In this document: positions 12,079 to 24,156 of the stretch, one piece after another
Layout of the letters: the number at the start of each line of letters is the position of its first letter
Position numbering within the stretch: position 1 is the first letter of the stretch
Assembly: GCA_964017195.1 (NCBI GenBank)
Contig: OZ024897.1
Location: forward strand, 35,313,536 to 35,377,535
Origin: Siderastrea radians
Lineage: Eukaryota; Cnidaria; Anthozoa; Scleractinia; Rhizangiidae
Reading direction: 5' to 3'
Length of the DNA: 64,000 nt
The notes under the pieces: model-generated
Databases searched by the model: none
The model's input: only the letters and a program-made list of their open reading frames with translations
What the model was told of the DNA's origin: nothing
Made by a program: the position numbers and the translations under genes

Positions 12079-15000
12079 TTATATATCTGTTTCGCGATCT
12101 TTTGGGGACAAGGGAGCGGTACAGCTGACGTCATCACCATACGGGTACTTGGTTGTGCCTCCCAAGGTATCTGTAGATCCTGATTCCACTGCGACCTCCA
12201 AATCTGCGAAATTTAGAGAAAGAAAATCAAAAACATGAAGGTTGTTACAGTTCCTCAGTTTAAATGAATAACTGTTCAAAAGCGTTCATGCAATTGAGTG
12301 GAGAAACTTAGGATGTTATCCGCAGAATCCTAGAAGCTAACTTGAGATTCTTTTAAAAGTGAGATTCTTCAAAAGATTCAGAAGATCGCATTAACTAGAC
12401 TGTCTTGTGTTAGTTTCGTCGTAGCCTGCTACCTTGAAACGAAAATCCGCCTTGCTATTGCATGCTACGCCTTTTACTCCCACTTCAGAGCGCAAGTATT
12501 CTTACAGATACTTACATGGTAGGTTAATATCGTCATCTGTCTTATTCGAGTCTGATCTGTTGAATGGGGAATGAGTCGAGTTCTCTCGGTTTCGTTTTCG
12601 TACCCAGTGCACCAACGCGCAGATAAGGATGATAATTAGGGCCGCTTGACCAACCAGCAGTGTTATGAACATGCGGTAATGCGGGTCAGCTGCAAAGATG
12701 AACAAAGACATTTCACATTTAGACGGGAGCTATTGCAGCTAGGCTATATATTACAGCTGATACAAGGAACATCTCGTCATGTAATATTTTCTCCGGAAGG
12801 TTTCAGAGATTGTTTGACGAGACAAAAGAGTTCTATAGCGTGAGGTTTACGACCGGCCGTCCTAACTTAGCAAGATAAACTACCAGTTACATGTTATACT
12901 TATAGTTGAATTGTGTCAGCGTCTTGATTAACCGAACGCATTTTTGGAAGTGTAAGGCTAAAACGAAGGGATTCCTAAAATTATTTAATAAACCTTGTTA
13001 ATAATTAGCTTCAGATGAAAGACAATGATTATGTATAGGTTTGTACATATCAGTTAGAAAACGATTGTCTCCTTTAAAATTAACTTGTAAGAAAAGAGTT
13101 AATGCACATTGGACCAGAAAGTCTGCACATTCCAACTTGAATTTTCATTTAAACTGTTTTATTGTTGTAAGCATACTCACCCCCTGGCCTATGGGCGATG
13201 GCTAGCGTGTTTACACACTTGCAATCAACGTCAATTCCCATTTTCGCACGCGTGCATTCATTAACCACGCTGTCCTGACATCTACAGCCACAAATCTCTT
13301 TACTCCAAACCTACACAAGCAATACCAAATTAATTTTATGCGCTATTGCTTTTTAGAACTCCGGAGGAAAAACGTTTAAGTTAGTCAGCTGGTACGTCTT
13401 TTCAGTCTCTAATTTGCCCCCTACCCCACCCCCATGCAGTTTAGCCTTCAGGCTATACCAGGGAATTCCTTGACGATCAACAAAACACGCACGATGCTTC
13501 TCTGGCAGCTATGCTTTAAGGTCGTGAGGGTGCGATGCGGTCTTTATCTGCTCGGATAAAATCTACATATCAAGAAATAAAAAGTCTTACCATTCTCAGT
13601 GGGCAATGGTCAGGAGCTCGAGCGCATTCGCATCTGCACCTATGTTTGTTCCACCTAAGGAAAATAGAAGTAGGAAACTTAAATTTTAGCCCCGAGAATT
13701 CAACTTGATAAAACAATTAGTGCTTTTCTTTAATTCATGAGTAGCCGGAGTAAACGTCTTCCTAGTTGATAAAGAGAGAGTTGTTTTAACAACTAAAAGT
13801 GCTAAGGTTGTTCAAGTTGTGAGTAGACTGTATCATTTGTTGGTCTATCACGAGTGTTGAGCTCCAAGAAACACTCCGAGTCCCCAACAGGATTTCCGTC
13901 CTGACTAGATCCTTTGATTGATTACGAGACTCGTCTCATAGGTTCTAATAACTCAAAATAAAACAATTACAAGCAGAACCCGAAGGCAAGTTAACCAAAC
14001 ATGACTTCGCCTATGCTCGTATTCCTGCGCTTAGCACTAGTTATGTATACGTTTCCCGCGCTTAGAGCTTAGCGCCATACTTGACAACGGATGATTGACA
14101 GTGTTTACACATTTTCCCGCGCTTGGCACAAGTTTCGCGCTTGTCTTTGGTCCCTGTCGCGTGACTTTGCCTCAAGTTTGATTTGCTTATTGAATTATTT
14201 GAGTGAGTGGCCAAATTATTTTGGCTTGGGTTTCTCCACGGCACTAGGCGTACATAAAAATCGTTTTCTTTTAAGAAGGAACAAATTACAGTACGTACCT
14301 GAACCCTGCTTTACAAGCCAACTCTTTCGGCGGTCCATCCGGGTACCTGCATTTACATGCACAACGATCATCGTCCCAGTCCTCCACGGAAAAATCGCAA
14401 TCATCAGCGCTGGCTACACATTCATGGGTACAGCTGGTGTGGTTTTTGACGGTGATTATTTTTGTTTTTCTAAAATTTGACTCTTGTGTATGAACTTCTA
14501 TGTTTAACTCCTCATAGCTGCTTGGCACACAATGCCGCAAGGAAGGAGAAAAATGAGCTGAGCCGGCACATCGATGGAGTTTGACAAAAAACGGGAAATA
14601 CCCGTAATTTGCGTCAAGAGCGACTACTGTCGCGTGAGGCTTACCACAGAAGATATTTTGCAAACCTTGAAAAATAGAAGAAGAAAAAAATTAGTGTCAT
14701 TGTTGAGTAGAATACCTTGAGGCTCTTAACACCACTCAATAAAAACCATTGTCCTGGGTAGTTTTGCACAGTAGTACTGTTCTTTACTACAGCATTTCCC
14801 CTTTCAGGAACAATATCTTCCTTCAGTGGTGGCGTATAATTGCGGTCTTATGTCCCAGCTGGGACGAAGAGGATTGTTTTTTTTTAATTAGCCGCAGCTC
14901 ACCTAATCTATTCATTATTGTCAATCCTAATTATCGTCGTCATCGTCGTCATCGTCATCATCGTCATCGTCATCAACATCATCATCATCATCATCATCAT

Positions 15001-15644
15001 CATTATCATCGTCATCATCATCGTCGTCGTCGTTGTCCTCGTCGTTAGCGTCATCACAATTGCTATCAGCATCTTCATCATTATCATCGTCATCATCGTC
15101 GTCATTCAACACTGTCATTGTCAACGTCATCGTCATCATCATTGTGAGCATCACAATCATCGTCATCATTATTATCATGATCATTGTCATTATTGTCAGC
15201 GTCAGCTTAATCGTCACCATCGTCAACATTATCGTCACATCGTTATCATCATCATCACATCATCATCATTATCATCATCATTATCATCATCATCATCAAT
15301 CCTCATCATAATCATCATCGTCATTGTTATCATCGTCACTGACCAGCAGTAGCATTTTATTCGCTAATTTTAGTCACTTTATCATGCTCCTGCCAACAAC
15401 GAGCAAGTATTTAACGACATCAGAAAAACGGCCAAAATCTTAACTTATGCAGACAAAACAATCTTAGATTAATTAAAATTTCATCAACACTTCCGTGTCC
15501 TACAATTACCGAGTTTACGCAATTATACTCACGTTTAACTTTTTTATCAGCAGCACTCGTATCATGCAACAGTTCCAGCAGAATCAAGGAAATTATAGTC
15601 AACATTTTCTTTAGACTGTAATGTTTAGTTGCCATTTTTTCCAT
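12079..15644 (-). CDS. gene 2: membrane-anchored PDGF/VEGF-like growth factor
   Basis: Six phase-consistent exons: 15644-15533 (signal peptide, MLTIISLILLELLHDTSA, then the basic end DKKVKR), 14665-14299 (cystine knot), 13654-13591 (WNKHRCRCECARAPDHC), 13310-13181 (WSKEICGCRCQDS, ending CKCVNTLAIAHRPG), 12689-12516 (transmembrane MFITLLVGQAALIIILICAL, then VHWVRKRNREN) and 12203-12079 (tail with STDTLGGTTK and YGDDVSC, then stop). The sum is 323 codons plus stop. Start is either Met at 15644 or at 15635; the second lies closer to the hydrophobic core. A type I membrane ligand is inferred. The tail matches gene 3 closely, which implies recent tandem duplication and a retained tail function. 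Confidence 0.85.
14040..14160. repeat. short diverged minisatellite in gene 2 intron 2
   Basis: Three to four units containing TTTCCCGCGCTT(A/G)G, the reverse complement of the 29-bp unit at 4430-4935. Confidence 0.5.
14299..14665 (-). CDS. gene 2 exon 2: PDGF/VEGF cystine-knot domain
   Basis: A 367-nt exon with acceptor TTTTTCAAG and donor GTACGTAC. It encodes YGYFPFFVKLHRCAGSAHFS, RHCVP, the sequon KNHTSC with HEC, a DDC, and the CxCxC end DDRCACKC. The spacing fits the family, but the RCxGCC core is replaced by HRCAGS. It is nearly colinear with the exon of gene 3. Confidence 0.85.
14935..15345. repeat. CAT/CGT trinucleotide array in gene 2 intron 1
   Basis: Imperfect (TCA/TCG)n on the plus strand. 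The ORFs through it (poly Ile/Val, Asp, Met/Thr) are artefacts. A smaller array of the same type sits at the same intron position in gene 3 (26299-26412). Confidence 0.85.
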
Positions 15645-15763
15645 GATACTTCTTACTACCTGACAAATAATAATGACAATTAAAGAATCAGTTAGTACAA
15701 GCTTTCAGCACAGTACTGGCAGCCATCGCTAACTGAAGTTTACTGACACCCAAAGAAACCTAC

Positions 15764-15860
15764 CACGGTACCTCTTCTTTTGCGTTTTTATTGGCTTCTT
15801 AAAATTTACTGCCATTTGCAGTAGTCGAGTTATGCGCAGTAATTTTCCCTTTCTGTCTCC
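15764..15860 (-). other. possible 5' UTR exon of gene 2
   Basis: A donor (GTACCGTG then GTAGGTTTC) ends at 15764 and an acceptor TTATTTGTCAG lies just before the start codon of gene 2, at about 15658. A similar donor context with AAAAGAAAAGGTGCCAAG lies upstream of gene 3. The upstream limit is not visible. Confidence 0.3.
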
Positions 15861-15904
15861 GGCGGGGTTCTCTCTCGGTAGCCCATAATGCCGGTAAACG
15901 CGAA

Positions 15905-16100
15905 TCACCTCAGACAATTTCCTGTAGCGTTTACACGAGGGCACTGGTTGCCGGGGCTTTGTTGCAAGACTGTGTGCCGGGGACAAATCCCTTGAGGATA
16001 CACAAGAGGGACTGCGTTGCAAAAACAACCTGATTTGCACTGTTCTTCCCACGAACAGTTAACACCAAGAAGACGATCAAAATTTTTAGGGGACACGCGT
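15905..16100 (-). CDS. terminal exon of an unassigned Cys-rich protein
   Basis: After an acceptor-like TTGCTCTTCTAAG at about 16100, one frame reads VSPKNFDRLLGVNCSWEEQC, then KSGCFCNAVPLVYPQGICPR and NQCPRVNATGNCLR before a stop at 15905. Seven cysteines, a CxC and N-glycosylation sequons (NCS, NAT) suggest a small secreted domain, loosely like trypsin-inhibitor-like (TIL) modules. A possible further exon with ENCAPKRFSKQSADC lies near 17850-17910 on the same strand. I could not build a full gene. Confidence 0.35.
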
Positions 16101-16109
16101 CTTAGAAGA

Positions 16110-19100
16110 GCAATACTTCATTCCTTGAATAAAAGTGCTTAAAGATAGATCACTGCCCTGTGAGTGTTGTGAGAGCTAGCTGGCCAGCTACAATTAGGTG
16201 GAATAAATCTTACAATTTAGTATTCTATTTTTTGATTTATTTGTCTGACGGGAAGTTTGTAGAATTGGATATTGCGGTGATTGGGCGTGAAGTACTGATT
16301 TTAATAATAACATACATGGGTTGGACTTCCTGTTTAAACAACACCCAGGAAACATTCAAAGAGAAAAACGCATGTCGAGAAATATTTTCACACGGTGTTT
16401 TAAGCGGTTTTCAGCAACAAGAATTTGAGCTACTTTGAAATCATGTCCCATTCAATAGTGAACCGGCCATTAACTGGCTATTTTAGCATTTCTGCTTTCC
16501 ACGAAGGTATATGGTATTTCAAAAATGTTGGGACAAGAGTCGGTACGGTGGGCAAATTTGACAAGATTCTGTTAGGCGATGTTTACATACAGAACTTGGT
16601 TCAAAGGAAGATAAGTATAGGTAATAAATTTGATATATATCCTGAGAATAAATTGCCCTATCATGTCACCGTGTAACTTGTGGTTGAACATCACTCATCA
16701 TTAGATAGTCTATTAGAAGATTTGTTATTCTTAAACATGATTGATTGTCAGTCTTATTCGGTACAATTTGTGCTGTTTTTATTTCTTCTAAAGTAGTTGT
16801 CTCTTAACCAAGCTTTCAGCAAGTATTGCGGTCTCATAACTCATCTCATCCATGCTCTACCTGACCTAACTTAATTTCCGTATAAACAGATACTTTAGAA
16901 AGCCACACCGGCTCAATTGCAACTAAGGCTTCTCCTTTGCATCCTGTACCGTAAGTTGGCCGACAGTATCTAATGTTGTATCAGCTCTACCTTCTCAGTA
17001 AAGCTGTCCAAAGAGTTTTAATTTTTATGTAGAGTCACTTTCGTCTTGTTTGATCGATAACATACATGCACTTTCATCGACTCTAAAGCATTCCAAAGCA
17101 TTGAAGGGGGTAGGTTACGGTCTTCACGAAAACGAAAAGGGAACATGAAAATGGGGGAGGTTGTAGTTTTGGTACCAACTGTACGAATTGTAATGGGTAC
17201 AAAAAGATCTTAACAGACACCTTAACACTCTTACGATCTACTACTTTAAAATAGCGATGGATTTCAGTGAAGTAGACTTTTGATCTAATAGTCCGGTCAA
17301 TATAACACAAAACGCCGATAGAAACATTCTGGATAACGTGACTGAGTAAAGTTAACAGCCCAATGTCTGTAATGGACTAACTAAGTTAAGTGGACATTTC
17401 TAGTTGTTTATCGAACAAAACTTCAAAATTTCTCTATGAAGGTCAAAATACAGAAAACTCCTTTCAGTTTTCTGTTGTTCCTTTGCCGAGGCTCATAGCA
17501 TCTGATAACATTCTCAACAGCAATCTAGGAAGGTTCCAAGTTTGACTCCAATACACGTACTTTCGTTCTCAGGGTTCTGCTTGTTTGATCTCAAAACTTC
17601 AGTCACTCCAGCTCGGTTATGGTTGATTTTACGGTTCATTCAGTCCTCGCACGAAATTCACTCTTGGCAATGGACAAGACTGATTGAAAGCCCGATTGAA
17701 ATATCCACACCGTCTACAGAAGAGTTTGTGATGGAGAAAGGCTTTCTTACTTAAAATGCGTTACATAGTATTGTAAAATACTGATCTAAAGCAGAACGGC
17801 ATTACTAAGCTATGAGTATTATAAACCGTACAGATTACGTACCGCAAAGACACAATCCGCACTCTGTTTACTAAAACGTTTTGGGGCACAGTTCTCTGCA
17901 AAATCTCTCACCTCTCTTTCCCTCTATATGTTCTTCCGAGAGTACAACATTTGCAAAAAGAGTGATGCCAAAGTGATATTCATCAATGGAAACGTAATTA
18001 CGGTGCATCGCGAAATTTGCATTTAGAAACTGCGTATTAAAGCGATTGAATGACCTATATATGCATTATAAAGACGACAAAGACAAACAAGACACGGTCT
18101 TGTTATGCTTCACTGAGCTAAGATGGACAGCGAGGCGGGAAATTTGCGTCTGTATGAATAGTACACTGCAGTTACTTATAGCACAAGTTAAGAATAGATA
18201 AACTAACAGCGAAATCAATTTAGCTCACCTTTTGTGTCAACTTCCAACGTTTTCCAGCAATTCAGTGCTTAGGCCTCTCTTGAGTGGCGAGTTGTTGCAT
18301 CCACGAGGTCGTGATTTAGCACAAAGCGTTTCAGCTTATTTAAAGATAATTACTTCCGGCCCACAATGACGTCAATGATAAGACCTGACAACTCCAAGTT
18401 GTCACGCATATCAATAACGACCAAAAATGGCGAAGGCGTGGGACTGAAAAAATTATATATAGGTGTCACTTTGTATTATTTAATTTCTTTTGTGAGATAC
18501 TGTTAAATTTGGCTTGTGAGATATAAAATTACGATTTTTGTTGCCATTTGTAAATAAAATCATGGGAAAATCGGAAGAAACATAAAATGACTCCTACTGG
18601 GTCCTACAAGGGAATCTAGTCTCTCAGCAGGACAACTCGGTCGACTAAGCAAAGTTTTTAGGAAGGTTCTCTGATTGTCAAGTCACTGTCCATAATTTTT
18701 TTGATTTACCCTTTGCGTGACATCACGCTAGCAAAAAAATGCATTGATGATGGTGTCATGTATTTTATAACCAGTTGAACAGGCGAGCTTTCTGCTAGTT
18801 TATATGGTTCCCTTTCCTCTGCACGTGTCTCGGGTTAAGGTTCGCCCCTGTGGCTTCACCAGCGATGACTGCGATGCATATTCACGCTCAAACGGATATA
18901 CGGCTATCATCACCCAGTTTGACTTTCTCTGAAGTTAATTTTAGGATAAGAAATCGTCATCACAAATTAAAATAGAATTTTTTTGCCATAAATCTGAAAA
19001 GGACTATGTTCCGATAGTGTTTTCGTGCCGGAACGCTTACATCTAGCCGTCCAAAAGGGTTTGGCGCGTGTTTCAGTTACTGCTCAGTGCTAGTTTCATT

Positions 19101-19560
19101 TGAATGGTCACGCTTTAGCATTTCATTCAGAACTAGACTTAATAAAAAGTCGTTTTTGCATTTATATATCGTTATCCCGAATTCGCGAGGGGCTAATGCC
19201 TTTTGAGAATCCTCAGTAGCTTTCCATAGTTTGTGCGGTTCACACGCGTGACATTTTTTATCTGCCCCGTAAAAAAACAGACATTACTAGTTGGCCTCTG
19301 CTTCGAAATTTTAAAGTGGCGCTTGACTAAACTGAAAAACCTCTTTGTATTTACTCTTTGCTTATGCCAATTAAATGTGAATATGTGAGGCGATTACATG
19401 TCGTACAGAAAGACGATCCGTTGGTCGCTTTCGCACTCTGACGATCGGGGTGGAGCCGCACATATACTTAATTGTTATCGTTTTTTGTATACAGTGGCAG
19501 ACCTACAGAACGTCGTGTAGGGTGGGGACCATGAGTAAGGGTGAGGGCACTGGTTTAAGC
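16110..19560. other. intergenic DNA between genes 2 and 3
   Basis: About 3.4 kb without a supported gene beyond the weak Cys-rich exon noted near 17.9 kb. Several ORFs of 60-90 residues have no recognisable motif. Confidence 0.3.
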
Positions 19561-19569
19561 GGAGATGGG

Positions 19570-19800
19570 GGGGGGGGGATTGGGATAAAGCAGCCCACGC
19601 GACCAGAGCCTTAACCTGGTTTCTGTAGCATGAAAGCGAGAATATTGCTTCTTCCCCTGTACAGAATGTTAGTAAATTGCAGTATTAATTTTTTTCCCCC
19701 AGTGAACGGAACGGCAGACAGGCAGGGTTGACCAGGATTCTAACCACCGATCTTCAGATCTGAAGTCTAACGGACTAACGACTTCAACCCCTCCCCCGAG
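19570..19800 (-). mobile_element. diverged tRNA-derived SINE
   Basis: The minus strand begins with a tRNA-like head (GTTAGACTTCAGATCTGAAG, then a diverged B box GGTGGTTAGAATCC) and ends in the CTACAGAAACCAGGTTAAGG block shared with the better-preserved copy at 39752-40057. The internal G-run and substitutions indicate an old copy. Confidence 0.6.
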
Positions 19801-21260
19801 CATTTCTTTGGGGGGAGGGAGGGGCGGTGGAGTAAAAATGTTTCAGAATTAAAAAAAAACTGTCGGTTTTCTATTTATTTTATTGGAAAAAATAAAGGGT
19901 GCGCGAGCCGGGCTCCCAGGCCTTTCTTTAAGGTACGCTAGTAAACCATGCACCTTTTCCACACACAAGGAACGGTTTTAGCTTTGTTCTGCTTTACGCA
20001 GTAGCAAAAGAAAAAAAAAAATTGGGAAGTTTCCAAAGTTCCTGTCTTACTCAGAAAGCCTTAGATGAGGGTTTACTTCCTGTGTTGGGTAATCAGGAAG
20101 GACCTTACGTCAAAAACTCCAACCAACAAACCATCGTCACTCTTGTCCAAATAAAATGTTTGTTTACTGTGGTTATACAGTTACTTTACCTTTGTTGTCA
20201 AATTAACATGTAAATCAAGCATTTGCCACTCCTGGTAACGAGTAAGGGTCTCCATGGGACAAAAAATATATCGAATGACACAAAATGTGCATCACATGAA
20301 AGAATGAGCAATTTCGAGAACGGTTTGGCCGTCGAAACTTACAAAAACAAACCTCTCTATTTTGAAAAGCGTGCCGACTAACCATACAAACCATTCCGGC
20401 AAACTCTGAAAATAAGTTTTAGGCACCGATTCAGCTCCTGTAACTGACTAGAGTCCAAGCTCGGCAGGATAACCAATTTTGCCGCTCTATTCAATTATGG
20501 CCATAAACTCAAATTTGTTTTATTAATGGTCTAATTGTTTCTTAGGTGGCCAATCCGGTTGCTGCCCTTTCCGTTATATAAATATTTACTCAATTGCGGT
20601 AGAATATACCACGTTTATCTCATAAGATAAACTCAAAAACTGGATACTAAATTTTAACAAATTAAACAGAACGAACTTCAATTCGACAGGCAAGAAATAA
20701 AACCACAGAAATTTAAGGCATCTACAAGTGTTTAATTCTATCTTAGTTTCGATCAAATATATGAAAAGAAATACCATAAACGGAAGGATATTTCAAATAC
20801 ACAAAATAATTATACGCAAAAAGCCGGTTGCACAAGATCTGTTTGTCGCCATCGGACGGTAAAGGGATTTTTGACATTTAAATATAGCACAGCTGATAAA
20901 ACAACACTTTAAATTGGTTACCTTTCCGATTTTAATCCACAAGGTTAAGGAAAACGCGAGTTATTATTTTAAAAGCGCTTGCGGTGCCCGTTCTCAAGAA
21001 GGTAAACACAGGGAAAACACAAGAGAGGTCACAAGAAAGTGGTCCTCCAGCATGGCGGACGGTAATTCAAGGGTCACGTGTCCACACACACTCTGTTCAC
21101 TATCATTTGAGTCCGATTTCAAGGGTTTGTTGCCCATACTTTTTTCACTATTGTAGTAATGAGTATGAACACTTTCTTTCCCTAGAAAAGATAACAAACG
21201 AGATAAAATATATAACATTAATTTTGTCAGAAGTTCTCGTCCAACTTTTCGCACCAGGCC
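19801..21260. other. spacer downstream of gene 3
   Basis: No supported gene. The 3' UTR of gene 3 should lie just left of 21261. Confidence 0.3.
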
Positions 21261-23645
21261 TTATTTCGATCCGTTTGTCACAGCATCGATCCGGGTCTCA
21301 AATATTTGCCTCTCGATCTTTTGGCCGGGAGACAGGGGAGTGGCACAGCTGACGTCATCACCATACCGGCACTTAGTTGTGCCTGCTAAGGTATCGGTAG
21401 ATCCTGGTTTTATTGCAACCTCTGCGTCTGCAAAATTTACATAAGGAACTTTTAAGCACTTGCGAACAGCTAAACATGGATAAAAGCTTAACCCAAATTA
21501 ACCGGAAGCTACAAATACACTCAAGAAAACGTTCTTTTGTTGAACATCCGTGTGATTTTGTCAACAACATCAAAGGACACAGAGGACACAGAGGAAAGTA
21601 CTACTCATTAGCCTTGTAATGAATGGTCATTAAGGATCCTGATCCACAAACTCAAACGAACGAACCACCTTTTACAGCAATAAACAGCACCACAGGAAAG
21701 TACTGCTCAGTAGCTCAGTATCATTTGAATAGTCTACTGATTACTTGTTAGTCACATGAATGAACACACTTTTTAGTAGGTCGACAAATTCAAAACAGAA
21801 CCACATTCTACAGCATTGTAAACAGCACTGTTCAGAGGTCGCACCTTAGGATTTGATTCATGCAGAGAATCACAGAACCTAGACTGATCCACGTTACATA
21901 CGTTAAGGTTTTTGATATAATTTATTAGCGTAAAATCCAGCCAAAAAATTGGTGTTCTCTTAAGGGCAGTTTTTAAAGACAATTGTGGTTCTTACGATGA
22001 GCTCCTAAGCGAAGCCAAGTTACCAACTTTATATAATCGTAGGCTTCAAAATGTAGCTACTCTCATGTTCAAAGTCAAGCACGGCGTTTGCCCTACATAC
22101 ATATCAGATCTTTTTAACCAACAAAGGAACCAGTACAGCCTGAGGAATTCTGATTTTGTAATACCCCGCTTCAATACGGTGACGTATGGAAAGCACCCTA
22201 TTAAGTATTTTGGACCGACACTATGGCGCCGCCTACCTAGAGATATAAGAAATGTAACAAACTTGAATCTTTTTAAGAAGGCGTAAATACAATATTTCGG
22301 CTGGCCAACACCAGCATTCTTCAGGTTTATTGAATGAAACGCGAATTTACATGGTCTTTATACAACGAACCGGAAATAACAGGACAGGGCTACGTGATGT
22401 GTTAATCCAACCAGCTTTTTCCTTATCTCTATTATACTGTATTTCCGCTTTTATTTCATTATTATTATTTTTTCTGTATTTTTAACACATCACGTTGCCC
22501 TGTCCTGTTATTTCCGGTTCTTTGTATAAAGACCATGTAAATTCGCGTTTCATTCAATAAACCTGAAGAAGGCTGGTGTTGGCCAGCCGAAATATTGTAT
22601 TTACGCCTCGTGCACGTTGTCTGACCAGTCTTTGCATTATTTCCATATTTTATCTTCTTTTGACTGGTCATGATCTACTACTGATCCAACGTAGAGCAAG
22701 CTTTGATCGTACACGGTTTTGCAGTGGTCTAAACTTTTTAAGAAACTTGTAAGGCAGAAGGATCTCTCAACTTTAGTTAGTAACGAATGTGGATCGGCCT
22801 GTCTTCTTTGCAGATCTTAGACATCGTATTTTTACAGAATATTATCAGCAATTTCAATAGAATATTATTAGAATATTATCCTTAACAATGTTCTTATATT
22901 ATTGTATTATTGGATACGCACTTATGTTTTGTATTTAATTACTTTAGTTAATTTAATTACTTTGTGTCACCAATTAGTACACATGTCAGAGTTTCTTGAC
23001 ACATTAATCAAGTTTATTGATAGTTAATTTGAATTCCTTTTGAATTTGATTTTTTCAGAACTTCACATTTACTAGTATCGTTATCACTTTATTCACTTGC
23101 GATCTAGGGAAAAGAAACTACCTTAATCTTACGCCAAAATGTAAATATATTCTAAGAGATACTTACAAGTTGTATTGATATCGTCATCAGTCTTAATCGA
23201 GTCTGATCTGTCGAGTGGGGATTGAGTCGAGTTCTCTCGGTTTCGTTTCCGTACCCAGTGCACCAGAGCGCAGATAAGGATGATAATTAGTGCCGCTTGA
23301 CCAACCAGCAGTGTTATGAACATGTGATAATGCGAGTCAGCTGCAAAGATAAACAAACACATTTCACATTTAAACGGAGCCGTTGTAAGAAGCTAACAGA
23401 AGTTTTTTTTCAGGTTTAGCTAACACATTTACAGAAGTGTAGGGCTGAAAATGTAGGGGTTGTGAAAGTTGTTCAAGAAATCGTAATAGAAATGCCTTAA
23501 CGTAGATCAGGCTGGCACATTCACAATAGTCCATTTTACAGCTGAAGGTGACCTTGTTTTGTTACAAACCCTCCAGTTTTTCATATGTAAATGCAAACTT
23601 GTTGGCATGAGAACATGATTTACATGTGAAAAGCAGCAAAGTCTT

Positions 23646-23676
<31 letters not shown>

Positions 23677-24090
23677 CCGTTCAAAGGTCAGGTCACTAAG
23701 GACACAATTGTAAAATGGCCTACTGATTTTGACAGCTACCTTTTTTAGCGTTATATCAGAAAAATATCTTGGTTATACACATACTTACCCTCTGGCCTAT
23801 GGGCGACGGCCCATTCGTTTACACAATTGCAACCAACGTCAATCCCCATGTTCGCTCGCGTGCACTCATTAACCGCACTGTCTTGGCATTTACAACCACA
23901 AGTTTCATTGCTCCAAAACTATACAAACCCAAAATTATTTATTAATGAAATATAAATTATTTCCTGTTGGTGTTAGATCTCTGATCTTGATAGTCACAGC
24001 TATATTTCATCTTATTAATACATTTTGTATTTTTTTTTTGTCAGGTTGGTCTTGACATGGGACTTGTACGTGTCCTGTTGACCACACCTT

Positions 24091-24156
<66 letters not shown>

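Noticed and set aside
14749..15352. ORFs rich in His, Ile/Val, Asp or Met/Thr on both strands
   Set aside because: Translations of the CAT/CGT trinucleotide array in gene 2 intron 1.
15729..16052. 107-residue basic minus-strand ORF
   Set aside because: Overlaps the Cys-rich exon in another frame and crosses the possible 5' UTR exon of gene 2; no domain seen.
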